From: Petunia secreta
Lineage: Eukaryota > Streptophyta > Magnoliopsida > Solanales > Solanaceae
Reading direction: 5' to 3'
NCBI GenBank assembly: GCA_029990175.1
Contig: JARKIP010000463.1
Coordinates: forward strand, 175,001 to 239,000
Length of the DNA: 64,000 bases
A program made the position numbers and the translations under genes. Every line of letters begins with the position of its first letter. The first letter of the stretch is position 1. This document shows, one piece after another, positions 1 through 10,540 of the stretch. Under the pieces are notes generated by a model. The model searched no databases and had not been told where the DNA came from. It saw only the letters and a program-made list of their open reading frames with translations.

Positions 1-29
1 CTTTCTACTTAAGAGATAATATATACAAC

Positions 30-196
30 AACAAGAATAATAAGAACGACAAGAACCACAACAAGAAGAACAACATCAACAACAACAACAAACACATATC
101 CATAATCCAACAAGTGGGGTCTGGGGAGGGTGAGATGTATGCAGACCTTACCCCCACCAAGGTGGAGAGACTGTTTCCGATAGACCCTCGACATGA
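30..196 (-). mobile_element. SINE, Au/SolS type, with (TTG)n tail
   Basis: On the minus strand the element starts near 196 with GAGGGTCTATCGGAAACAG, passes through GGTAAGGTCTGCATACA and CCCTCCCCAGACCCCACTT, and ends in a TTG-rich tail (plus-strand CAACAACAACAA near 75-90). This order is the familiar signature of the Au-type SINE family of Solanaceae. The tail continues as degenerate CAA/GAA repeats to about 30. The head looks 5'-truncated because no full tRNA-like A/B-box head is visible. Identification is by motif recognition. Confidence 0.7.
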
Positions 197-787
197 GATT
201 GATATATGAAGAATGAATAAGTAATGTTTGTTATGCAATAATGTGATAATATATATTTGAACTATTTATTTCCCGGTACTCTCAATTTAGATAGAATTGA
301 AAATGCAAGGATAAAAAAAATTAAATATTAAATCGACCAACTTGAAATAGCCATTTGAATTTGCCATGCTTTGGCACATTTAACATTAGCAAAAAAAATC
401 AAATAGAATTATGGTATACTTTAACTTGAATATCTAGATCACAATTACTTGAAAATGAAATAGACGAACATAATTAAGTTCTCAAATATTAGTATAAAAA
501 AATACATGACCATCCATACATAGGAGGTCAATGGTGACTTCTGTATACATTTATTTATATATACCTGAATATATAAGTATTACGTATAAGAGCACACAAT
601 ATTCCAACATGTATGAGTCATCATATTTCTATGCTAATTAATGTTGCATCAATATTTCAGATACTTTATTTCATACCAAATCTCCGACTCCTTCAATTAG
701 CAATTCTTAACTAGCCCAACCACTAAAATCGGTTCCTCGCAATCTTGTGGCAGCTTCATGCCACACTGCACCTCAAAAATTAGTACC
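197..787. other. AT-rich 3' flank of the glycine-rich protein gene
   Basis: No gene, RNA gene or clear repeat recognised. The part next to 787 should hold the 3' UTR and poly(A) signals of the minus-strand gene. A short stretch at 700-787 still looks like degraded coding repeat but lies beyond the stop codon. Confidence 0.4.
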
Positions 788-3700
788 TCATACAACTCGT
801 CCTCCTGGAAGCCCTACTGCGGCTCCAAACCTAGCTCCACTTTCTCCAACTCGGCCTCCTGGAAATCTTACTCCGGCTCCAAGCCTACCTACACCTTCTC
901 CAACTTTTTCTCCTGGCAATCCTACCCCAGCTCCAGGCCTCGCTCCACCTCCAAGACCAGCACCTCCTCCTAGAACTCCTGCTCCGGCACCAGGCTTAGC
1001 TCCACCTCCAAGCGCAGCACCTTTTCCAACTTGACCTCCTGATAATCCTCCAATTGCTCCTGGCAAACCTCCACCTCTAAGCCCAGCTCCTCCTCCTGGC
1101 AATCCTCCTCCAACTTTTCCTCCTGGCAATCCTACCCCAGCTCCAGGCCTCGCTCCACCTCCAAGACCAGCACCTCCTCCTAGAACTCCTGCTCCGGCTC
1201 CAGGCTTAGCTCCACCTCCAAGCCCAGCACCTCCTCCTACTCGTCCTCCAGGAAATCCTATTCCGGCTCCAGGCCTAGCTCCACCTCCTCCAACTCGACC
1301 TCCTGGAAATCCTACTCCGGCACCAGGCTTAGCTCCACCTCCAAGCGCACCACCTTTTCCAACTTGACCTCCTGATAATCCTCCAATTGCTCCTGGCAAA
1401 CCTCCACCTCTAAGCCCAGCTCCTCCTCCTGGCAATCCTCCTCCAACTTTTCCTCCTGGCAATCCTACCCCAGCTCCAGGCCTTGCTCCACCTCCAAGAC
1501 CAGCACCTCCTCCTAGAACTCCTGCTCCGGCTCCAGGCTTAGCTCCACCTGCAAGCCCAGCACCTCCTCCTACTCGTCCTCCAGGAAATCCTATTCCGGC
1601 TCCAGGCCTAGCTCCACCTCCTCCAACTCGACCTCCTGGAAATCCTACTCCGGCACCAGGCTTAGCTCCACCTCCAAGCGCACCACCTTTTCCAACTTGA
1701 CCTCCTGATAATCCTCCAATTGCTCCTGGCAAACCTCCACCTCTAAGCCCAGATCCTCCTCCTGGCAATCCTCCTCCAACTTTTCCTCCTGGCAATCCTA
1801 CCCCAGCTCCAGGCCTCGCTCCACCTCCAAGACCAGCACCTCCTCCTAGAACTCCTGCTCCGGCTCCAGGCTTAGCTCCACCTCCAAGCCCAGCACCTCC
1901 TCCTACTCGTCCTCCAGGAAATCCTATTCCGGCTCCAGGCCTAGCTCCACCTCCTCCAACTCGACCTCCTGGAAATCCTACTCCGGCACCAGGCTTAGCT
2001 CCACCTCCAAGCGCACCACCTTTTCCAACTTGACCTCCTGATAATCCTCCAATTGCTCCTGGCAAACCTCCACCTCTAAGCCCAGCTCCTCCTCCTGGCA
2101 ATCCTCCTCCAACTTTTCCTCCTGGCAATCCTACCCCAGCTCCAGGCCTCGCTCCACCTCCAAGACCAGCACCTCCTCCTAGAACTCCTGCTCCGGCTCC
2201 AGGCTTAGCTCCACCTCCAAGCCCAGCACCTCCTCCTACTCGTCCTCCAGGAAATCCTATTCCGGCTCCAGGCCTAGCTCCACCTCCTCCAACTCGACCT
2301 CCTGGAAATCCTACTCCGGCACCAGGCTTAGCTCCACCTCCAAGCGCACCACCTTTTCCAACTTGACCTCCTGATAATCCTCCAATTTCTCCTGGCAAAC
2401 CTCCACCTCTAAGCCCAGCTCCTCCTCCTGGCAATCCTCCTCCAACTTTTCCTCCTGGCAATCCTACCCCAGCTCCAGGCCTCGCTCCACCTCCAAGACC
2501 AGCACCTCCTCCTAGAACTCCTGCTCCGGCTCCAGGCTTAGCTCCACCTCCAAGCCCAGCACCTCCTCCTACTCGTCCTCCAGGAAATCCTATTCCGGCT
2601 CCAGGCCTAGCTCCACCTCCTCCAACTCGACCTCCTGGAAATCCTACTCCGGCACCAGGCTTAGCTCCACCTCCAAGCGCAGCACCTTTTCCAACTTGAC
2701 CTCCTGATAATCCTCCAATTGCTCCTGGCAAACCTCCACCTCTAAGCCCAGCTCCTCCTCCTGGCAATCCTCCTCCAACTTTTCCTCCTGGAAATCCTAC
2801 CCCAGCTCCAGGCCTCGCTCCACCTCCAAGACCAGCACCTCCTCCTAGAACTCCTGCTCCGGCTCCAGGCTTAGCTCCACCTCCAAGCCCAGCACCTCCT
2901 CCTACTCGTCCTCCAGGAAATCCTATTCCGGCTCCAGGCCTAGCTCCACCTCCTCCAACTCGACCTCCTGGAAATCCTACTCCGGCACCAGGCTTAGCTC
3001 CACCTCCAAGCGCACCACCTTTTCCAACTTGACCTCCTGATAATCCTCCAATTGCTCCTGGCAAACCTCCACCTCTAAGCCCAGCTCCTCCTCCTGGCAA
3101 TCCTCCTCCAACTTTTCCTCCTGGCAATCCTACCCCAGCTCCAGGCCTCGCTCCACCTCCAAGACCAGCACCTCCTCCTAGAACTCCTGCTCCGGCTCCA
3201 GGCTTAGCTCCACCTCTAAGCCCAGCACCTCCTCCTACTCGTCCTCCAGGAAATCCTATTCCGGCTCCAGGCCTAGCTCCACCTCCTCCAACTCGACCTC
3301 CTGGAAATCCTACTCCGGCACCAGGCTTAGCTCCACCTCCAAGCGCACCACCTTTTCCAACTTGACCTCCTGATAATCCTCCAATTTCTCCTGGCAAACC
3401 TCCACCTCTAAGCCCAGCTCCTCCTCCTGGCAATCCTCCTCCAACTTTTCCTCCTGGCAATCCTACCCCAGCTCCAGGCCTCGCTCCACCTCCAAGACCA
3501 GCACCTCCTCCTAGAACTCCTGCTCCGGCTCCAGGCTTAGCTCCACCTCCAAGCCCAGCACCTCCTCCTACTCGTCCTCCAGGAAATCCTATTCCGGCTC
3601 CAGGCCTAGCTCCACCTCCTCCAACTCGACCTCCTGGAAATCCTACTCCGGCACCAGGCTTAGCTCCACCTCCAAGCGCACCACCTTTTCCAACTTGACC

Positions 3701-6700
3701 TCCTGATAATCCTCCAATTGCTCCTGGCAAACCTCCACCTCTAAGCCCAGCTCCTCCTCCTGGCAATCCTCCTCCAACTTTTCCTCCTGGCAATCCTACC
3801 CCAGCTCCAGGCCTCGCTCCACCTCCAAGACCAGCACCTCCTCCTAGAACTCCTGCTCCGGCTCCAGGCTTAGCTCCACCTCCAAGCCCAGCACCTCCTC
3901 CTACTCGTCCTCCAGGAAATCCTATTCCGGCTCCAGGCCTAGCTCCACCTCCTCCAACTCGACCTCCTGGAAATCCTACTCCGGCACCAGGCTTAGCTCC
4001 ACCTCCAAGCGCACCACCTTTTCCAACTTGACCTCCTGATAATCCTCCAATTGCTCCTGGCAAACCTCCACCTCTAAGCCCAGCTCCTCCTCCTGGAAAT
4101 CCTCCTCCAACTTTTCCTCCTGGCAATCCTACCCCAGCTCCAGGCCTCGCTCCACCTCCAAGACCAGCACCTCCTCCTAGAACTCCTGCTCCGGCTCCAG
4201 GCTTAGCTCCACCTCCAAGCCCAGCACCTCCTCCTACTCGTCCTCCAGGAAATCCTATTCCGGCTCCAGGCCTAGCTCCATCTCCTCCAACTCGACCTCC
4301 TGGAAATCCTACTCCGGCACCAGGCTTAGCTCCACCTTTAAGCGCACCACCTTTTCCAACTTGACCTCCTGATAATCCTCCAATTTCTCCTGGCAAACCT
4401 CCACCTCTAAGCCCAGCTCCTCCTCCTGGCAATCCTCCTCCAACTTTTCCTCCTGGCAATCCTACCCCAGCTCCAGGCCTCGCTCCACCTCCAAGACCAG
4501 CACCTCCTCCTAGAACTCCTGCTCCGGCTCCAGGCTTAGCTCCACCTCCAAGCCCAGCACCTCCTCCTACTCGTCCTCCAGGAAATCCTATTCCGGCTCC
4601 AGGCCTAGCTCCACCTCCTCCAACTCGACCTCCTGGAAATCCTACTCCGGCACCAGGCTTAGCTCCACCTCCAAGCGCACCACCTTTTCCAACTTGACCT
4701 CCTGATAATCCTCCAATTGCTCCTGGCAAACCTCCACCTCTAAGCCCAGCTCCTCCTCCTGGCAATCCTCCTCCAACTTTTCCTCCTGGCAATCCTACCC
4801 CAGCTCCAGGCCTCGCTCCACCTCCAAGACCAGCACCTCCTCCTAGAACTCCTGCTCCGGCTCCAGGCTTAGCTCCACCTCCAAGCCCAGCACCTCCTCC
4901 TACTCGTCCTCCAGGAAATCCTATTCCGGCTCCAGGCCTAGCTCCAACTCCTCCAACTCGACCTCCTGTAAATCCTACTCCGGCACCAGGCTTAGCTCCA
5001 CCTCCAAGCGCACCACCTTTTCCAACTTGACCTCCTGATAATCCTCCAATTGCTCCTGGCAAACCTCCACCTCTAAGCCCAGCTCCTCCTCCTGGAAATC
5101 CTCCTCCAACTTTTCCTCCTGGCAATCCTACCCCAGCTCCAGGCCTCGCTCCACCTCCAAGACCAGCACCTCCTCCTAGAACTCCTGCTCCGGCTCCAGG
5201 CTTAGCTCCACCTCCAAGCCCAGCACCTCCTCCTACTCGTCCTCCAGGAAATCCTATTCCGGCTCCAGGCCTAGCTCCACCTCCTCCAACTCGACCTCCT
5301 GGAAATCCTACTCCGGCACCAGGCTTAGCTCCACCTCCAAGCGCACCACCTTTTCCAACTTGACCTCCTGATAATCCTCCAATTGCTCCTGGCAAACCTC
5401 CACCTCTAAGCCCAGCTCCTCCTCCTGGCAATCCTCCTCCAACTTTTCCTCCTGGCAATCCTACCCCAGCTCCAGGCCTCGCTCCACCTCCAAGACCAGC
5501 ACCTCCTCCTAGAACTCCTGCTCCGGCTCCAGGCTTAGCTCCACCTCTAAGCACAGCACCTCCTCCTACTCGTCCTCCAGGAAATCCTATTCCGGCTCCA
5601 GGCCTAGCTCCACCTCCTCCAACTCGACCTCCTGGAAATCCTACTCCGGCACCAGGCTTAGCTCCACCTCCAAGCGCACCACCTTTTCCAACTTGACCTC
5701 CTGTTAATCCTCCAATTGCTCCTGGCAAACCTCCACCTCTAAGCCCAGCTCCTCCTCCTGGCAATCCTCCTCCAACTTTTCCTCCTGGCAATCCTACCCC
5801 AGCTCCAGGCCTCGCTCCACCTCCAAGACCAGCACCTCCTCCTAGAACTCCTGCTCCGGCTCCAGGCTTAGCTCCACCTCCAAGCCCAGCACCTCCTCCT
5901 ACTCGTCCTCCAGGAAATCCTATTCCGGCTCCAGGCCTAGCTCCACCTCCTCCAACTCGACCTCCTGGAAATCCTACTCCGGCACCAGGCTTAGCTCCAC
6001 CTCCAAGCGCACCACCTTTTCCAACTTGACCTCCTGATAATCCTCCAATTTCTCCTGGCAAACCTCCACCTCTAAGCCCAGCTCCTCCTCCTGGCAATCC
6101 TCCTCCAACTTTTCCTCCTGGCAATCCTACCCCAGCTCCAGGCCTCGCTCCACCTCCAAGACCAGCACCTCCTCCTAGAACTCCTGCTCCGGCTCCAGGC
6201 TTAGCTCCACCTCCAAGCCCAGCACCTCCTCCTACTCGTCCTCCAGGAAATCCTATTCCGGCTCCAGGCCTAGCTCCACCTCCTCCAACTCGACCTCCTG
6301 GAAATCCTACTCCGGCACTAGGCTTAGCTCCACCTCCAAGCGCACCACCTTTTCCAACTTGACCTCCTGATAATCCTCCAATTGCTCCTGGCAAACCTCC
6401 ACCTCTAAGCCCAGCTCCTCCTCCTGGCAATCCTCCTCCAACTTTTCCTCCTAGCAATCCTACCCCAGCTCCAGGCCTCGCTCCACCTCCAAGACCAGCA
6501 CCTCCTCCTAGAACTCCTGCTCCGGCTCCAGGCTTAGCTCCACCTCCAAGCCCAGCACCTCCTCCTACTCGTCCTCTAGGAAATCCTATTCCGGCTCCAG
6601 GCCTAGCTCCACCTCCTCCAACTCGACCTCCTGGAAATCCTACTCCGGCACCAGGCTTAGCTCCACCTCCAAGCGCACCACCTTTTCCAACTTGACCTCC

Positions 6701-9700
6701 TGATAATCCTCCAATTGCTCCTGGCAAACCTCCACCTCTAAGCCCAGCTCCTCCTCCTGGCAATCCTCCTCCAACTTTTCCTCCTGGCAATCCTACCCCA
6801 GCTCCAGGCCTCGCTCCACCTCCAAGACCAGCACCTCCTCCTAGAACTCCTGCTCCGGCTCCAGGCTTAGCTCCACCTCCAAGCCCAGCACCTCCTCCTA
6901 CTCGTCCTCCAGGAAATCCTATTCCGGCTCCAGGCCTAGCTCCACCTCCTCCAACTCGACCTCCTGGAAATCCTACTCCGGCACCAGGCTTAGCTCCACC
7001 TCCAAGCGCACCACCTTTTCCAACTTGACCTCCTGTTAATCCTCCAATTGCTCCTGGCAAACCTCCACCTCTAAGCCCAGCTCCTCCTCCTGGCAATCCT
7101 CCTCCAACTTTTCCTCCTGGCAATCCTACCCCAGCTCCAGGCCTCGCTCCACCTCCAAGACCAGCACCTCCTCCTAGAACTCCTGCTCCGGCTCCAGGCT
7201 TAGCTCCACCTCCAAGCCCAGCACCTCCTCCTACTCGTCCTCCAGGAAATCCTATTCCGGCTCCAGGCCTAGCTCCACCTCCTCCAACTCGACCTCCTGG
7301 AAATCCTACTCCGGCACCAGGCTTAGCTCCACCTCCAAGCGCACCACCTTTTCCAACTTGACCTCCTGTTAATCCTCCAATTGCTCCTGGCAAACCTCCA
7401 CCTCTAAGCCCAGCTCCTCCTCCTGGCAATCCTCCTCCAACTTTTCCTCCTGGCAATCCTACCCCAGCTCCAGGCCTCGCTCCACCTCCAAGACCAGCAC
7501 CTCCTCCTAGAACTCCTGCTCCGGCTCCAGGCTTAGCTCCACCTCCAAGCCCAGCACCTCCTCCTACTCGTCCTCCAGGAAATCCTATTCCGGCTCCAGG
7601 CCTAGCTCCACCTCCTCCAACTCGACCTCCTGGAAATCCTACTCCGGCACCAGGCTTAGCTCCACCTCCAAGCGCACCACCTTTTCCAACTTGACTTCCT
7701 GATAATCCTCCAATTGCTCCTGGCAAACCTCCACCTCTAAGCCCAGCTCCTCCTCCTGGCAATCCTCCTCCAACTTTTCCTCCTGGCAATCCTACCCCAG
7801 CTCCAGGCCTCGCTCCACCTCCAAGACCAACACCTCCTCCTAGAACTCCTGATCCGGCTCCAGGCTTAGCTCCACCTCCAAGCCCAGCACCTCCTCCTAC
7901 TCGTCCTCCAGGAAATCCTATTCCGGCTCCAGGCCTAGCTCCACCTCCTCCAACTCGACCTCCTGGAAATCCTACTCCGGCACCAGGCTTAGCTCCACCT
8001 CCAAGCGCACCACCTTTTCCAACTTGACCTCCTGATAATCCTCCAATTGCTCCTGGCAAACCTCCACCTCTAAGCCCAGCTCCTCCTCCTGGCAATCCTC
8101 CTCCAACTTTTCCTCCTGGCAATCCTACCCCAGCTCCAGGCCTCGCTCCACCTCCAAGACCAGCACCTCCTCCTAGAACTCCTGCTCTGGCTCCAGGCTT
8201 AGCTCCACCTCTAAGCACAGCACCTCCTCCTACTCGTCCTCCAGGAAATCCTATTCCGGCTCCAGGCCTAGCTCCACCTCCTCCAACTCGACCTCCTGGA
8301 AATCCTACTCCGGCACCAGGCTTAGCTCCACCTCCAAGCGCACCACCTTTTCCAACTTGACCTCCTGTTAATCCTCCAATTGCTCCTGGCAAACCTCCAC
8401 CTCTAAGCCCAGCTCCTCCTCCTGGCAATCCTCCTCCAACTTTTCCTCCTGGCAATCCTACCCCAGCTCCAGGCCTCGCTCCACCTCCAAGACCAGCACC
8501 TCCTCCTAGAACTCCTGCTCCGGCTCCAGGCTTAGCTCCACCTCCAAGCCCAGCACCTCCTCCTACTCGTCCTCCAGGAAATCCTATTCCGGCTCCAGGC
8601 CTAGCTCCACCTCCTCCAACTCGACCTCCTGGAAATCCTACTCCGGCACCAGGCTTAGCTCCACCTCCAAGCGCACCACCTTTTCCAACTTGACCTCCTG
8701 ATAATCCTCCAATTGCTCCTGGCAAACCTCCACCTCTAAGCCCAGCTCCTCCTCCTGGCAATCCTCCTCCAACTTTTCCTCCTGGCAATCCTACCCCAGC
8801 TCCAGGCCTCGCTCCACCTCCAAGACCAACACCTCCTCCTAGAACTCCTGATCCGGCTCCAGGCTTAGCTCCACCTCCAAGCCCAGCACCTCCTCCTACT
8901 CGTCCTCCAGGAAATCCTATTCCGGCTCCAGGCCTAGCTCCACCTCCTCCAACTCGACCTCCTGGAAATCCTACTCCGGCACCAGGCTTAGCTCCACCTC
9001 CAATCCTGTTGTCTGCTCGAAATATTCCTTTTGGATATTTAGCATCATTTACTTCATTTTTCTCCTCAAATGCCTTCGCTGTAACAATGATGATATAGAT
9101 GCTTATTAGGCTCATACTTATAGTGAGGTATGCTTGAATAAGATTAGATATATGATCTAGGTATGTACGAGCTAGTACTATTACCTCATAACATGACTAG
9201 TGTGTTTATTTAAGTGAAAAAATTTATATTTTAGGAATGTGTCAAACAATAACAACTCGGCTTCATTGTAATCAAATGTTCTATACATAGGGCTTTCCAA
9301 TAGATGATCAAGGATTCCAAATGTTGTGCGCACCATATGTCAAAGTGATGTCGAAACTTTCATTATATCATGACTAATTATTTTGCAAATTACCTATGAA
9401 CTTGATAATTATTTTTTATCAATTTAAGAGCTCGTTTGTCCATACAAAAAAAATCTTACTTTTTTTAAAATTTTTGTTTAAAAAACTTGTTTGTCCTTGA
9501 AAAGCTGTCAATTTTTGGATATTTCTTTCAAAATTATTTTTGAAAACCAAAATGTGATTTTGACTACTTTTTCAAGTTCTTTCAATAGAGTATTTTTCTC
9601 CACTTATAAAACTTTAATTGTTTTTCAAGTAAAATTCATGTCCAAACACAACTTCAATTAAAAAAAAAATTCAACTCAACTTCAATAACTCTTTTTCAAC

Positions 9701-10444
9701 CAAAATTAATTGCTAACTATGCCAAATAGTCACTAAGATTGTATATTATCTAGTAGCGTTGTCAGCATGGTATGTACGGTTGTTGAATAATATTGTCTAA
9801 AACTATTTCTAAACAAAGACCAACGTATTTAAATACTCATATTAAAATCCAATTCTTACCGTCAAAGTCCAAAACATAGAGGAGAGATTAAATGCTAATT
9901 ACAAATTAATTTCATAAAATTTGAAGTAAGTGCAAGTTAATCAGTGCTAGAGAAATCACCAAAATACTAAAAAAAATTACAGTATGTATATGACTACTTT
10001 GTGTTGTATAGCCAAGAAAGTTGCGTGCAATAATTCAATAACTTGGTTGAAATAATAATATGTTTAAGCAAGCCGCATTCTATAACTTAGATCTATGAAT
10101 AATTTATAGTGAGAAAAATTATAGTGGCTCAATATAAAGATGTTTTTCAATTTGAAGCAACAGTAATCTCTTAATCTATTGTTTCACCGTGAAGTTTTGG
10201 GTATTAGTCATGCTTGGAGCCAAACATAAATAACAATAAGGGAAAATGAGAGATTAAAAAGAACATCAAAAATATTGATGTAAGAGAGTTCCCAACGTAA
10301 TTTATAATGTGAATGAAAGAGAAAAAAATGTGTACATGAATTGGTGGAGCTCTCAAACAACTCCTTAGATGTAATTTCAGAGCTGGTTATCACAAGAAAA
10401 GTAGCCAAAAGAATGCCTAGAAGCATAAATGCCTTTGATCCCAT
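788..10444 (-). CDS. Giant secreted glycine-rich protein, two exons, 2799 aa
   Basis: Exon 1 is 10336-10444 and exon 2 is 788-9078. The 1257-bp intron has a GTACAC donor at 10335 and a TTGTTACAG acceptor ending at 9079; splicing rebuilds a Ser codon in phase. Exon 1 gives MGSKAFMLLGILLATFLVIT, a strong signal peptide and the usual start of solanaceous glycine-rich cell-wall proteins. Residues about 27-61 are a charged linker (KAFEEKNEVNDAKYP is visible). From residue 62 the protein is 24 repeats of 111 residues, then a degenerate tail of about 74 residues. One consensus unit has 57 Gly, 4 Lys, 5 Arg and no acidic, Cys, Tyr or Trp residue, so the chain is strongly basic. PGAGVGF, PGAGIGF and PGGRVGGG motifs recur. 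Family knowledge suggests a cell-wall structural protein; the specific role is inference. Members are usually a few hundred residues, so the length is exceptional. The exact copy number depends on the assembly. Confidence 0.8.
1031..9002 (-). repeat. Tandem array of 24 x 333-bp coding units
   Basis: The marker TTGACCTCCTGATAATCC (or a one-base variant) occurs at 1031, 1364, 1697, 2030 and so on every 333 bases up to 8690, which is 24 copies in perfect register. No insertion or deletion occurs across about 8 kb. Units differ by only a few single-base changes. A shortened, more diverged unit lies at about 790-1030, the protein C-terminus. Inside each unit are shorter internal repeats of the PGAGxGxPGG type. 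Confidence 0.95.
9425..9737. mobile_element. MITE-like repeat in the GRP intron
   Basis: The block starts GAGCTCGTTTGTCCATAC and ends with AACTATGCCAAATAGTCAC, and is rich in TTTTTGAAAA/TTTTCAA. The same kind of sequence is at 49552-49832. It resembles the short non-autonomous 'TTTGGCCA'-ended elements common in Solanaceae. Boundaries are approximate and no target duplication was confirmed. Confidence 0.4.
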
Positions 10445-10530
10445 TTTATTTTTTCTTGCTTGAAACTAATAATTTAATTATGATATCGAGAATGAAGAAG
10501 GATGAGGAATCTAACATAAATATTTTGCCT

Positions 10531-10540
10531 CTATTTATAG
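10531..10540 (-). promoter_or_regulatory. TATA box of the glycine-rich protein gene
   Basis: The minus strand reads CTATAAATAG, a near-ideal plant TATA box, about 90 bp upstream of the ATG at 10444. This spacing allows a short 5' leader and supports the exon 1 start chosen here. Confidence 0.65.

Noticed and set aside
747..1034. Proline-rich plus-strand frames antisense to the glycine-rich repeat
   Set aside because: They are the complement of Gly-rich codons. A TGA recurs in every 333-bp unit on this strand, whereas the minus-strand frame is open for 8.3 kb and has a signal peptide and splice sites.
1031..9002. CRISPR-like or satellite DNA array
   Set aside because: Units are contiguous with no unique spacers, and the array is an in-frame coding exon with a signal peptide upstream.
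9079..9115. Unspliced start of the glycine-rich protein at MSLISIY
   Set aside because: Those codons are the end of the intron, with TTGTTACAG as acceptor. Exon 1 at 10336-10444 supplies a proper signal peptide and rebuilds the frame.
10208..10335. Readthrough of exon 1 as a 78-residue peptide
   Set aside because: Residues after STNS come from reading past a GTACAC donor into the intron.
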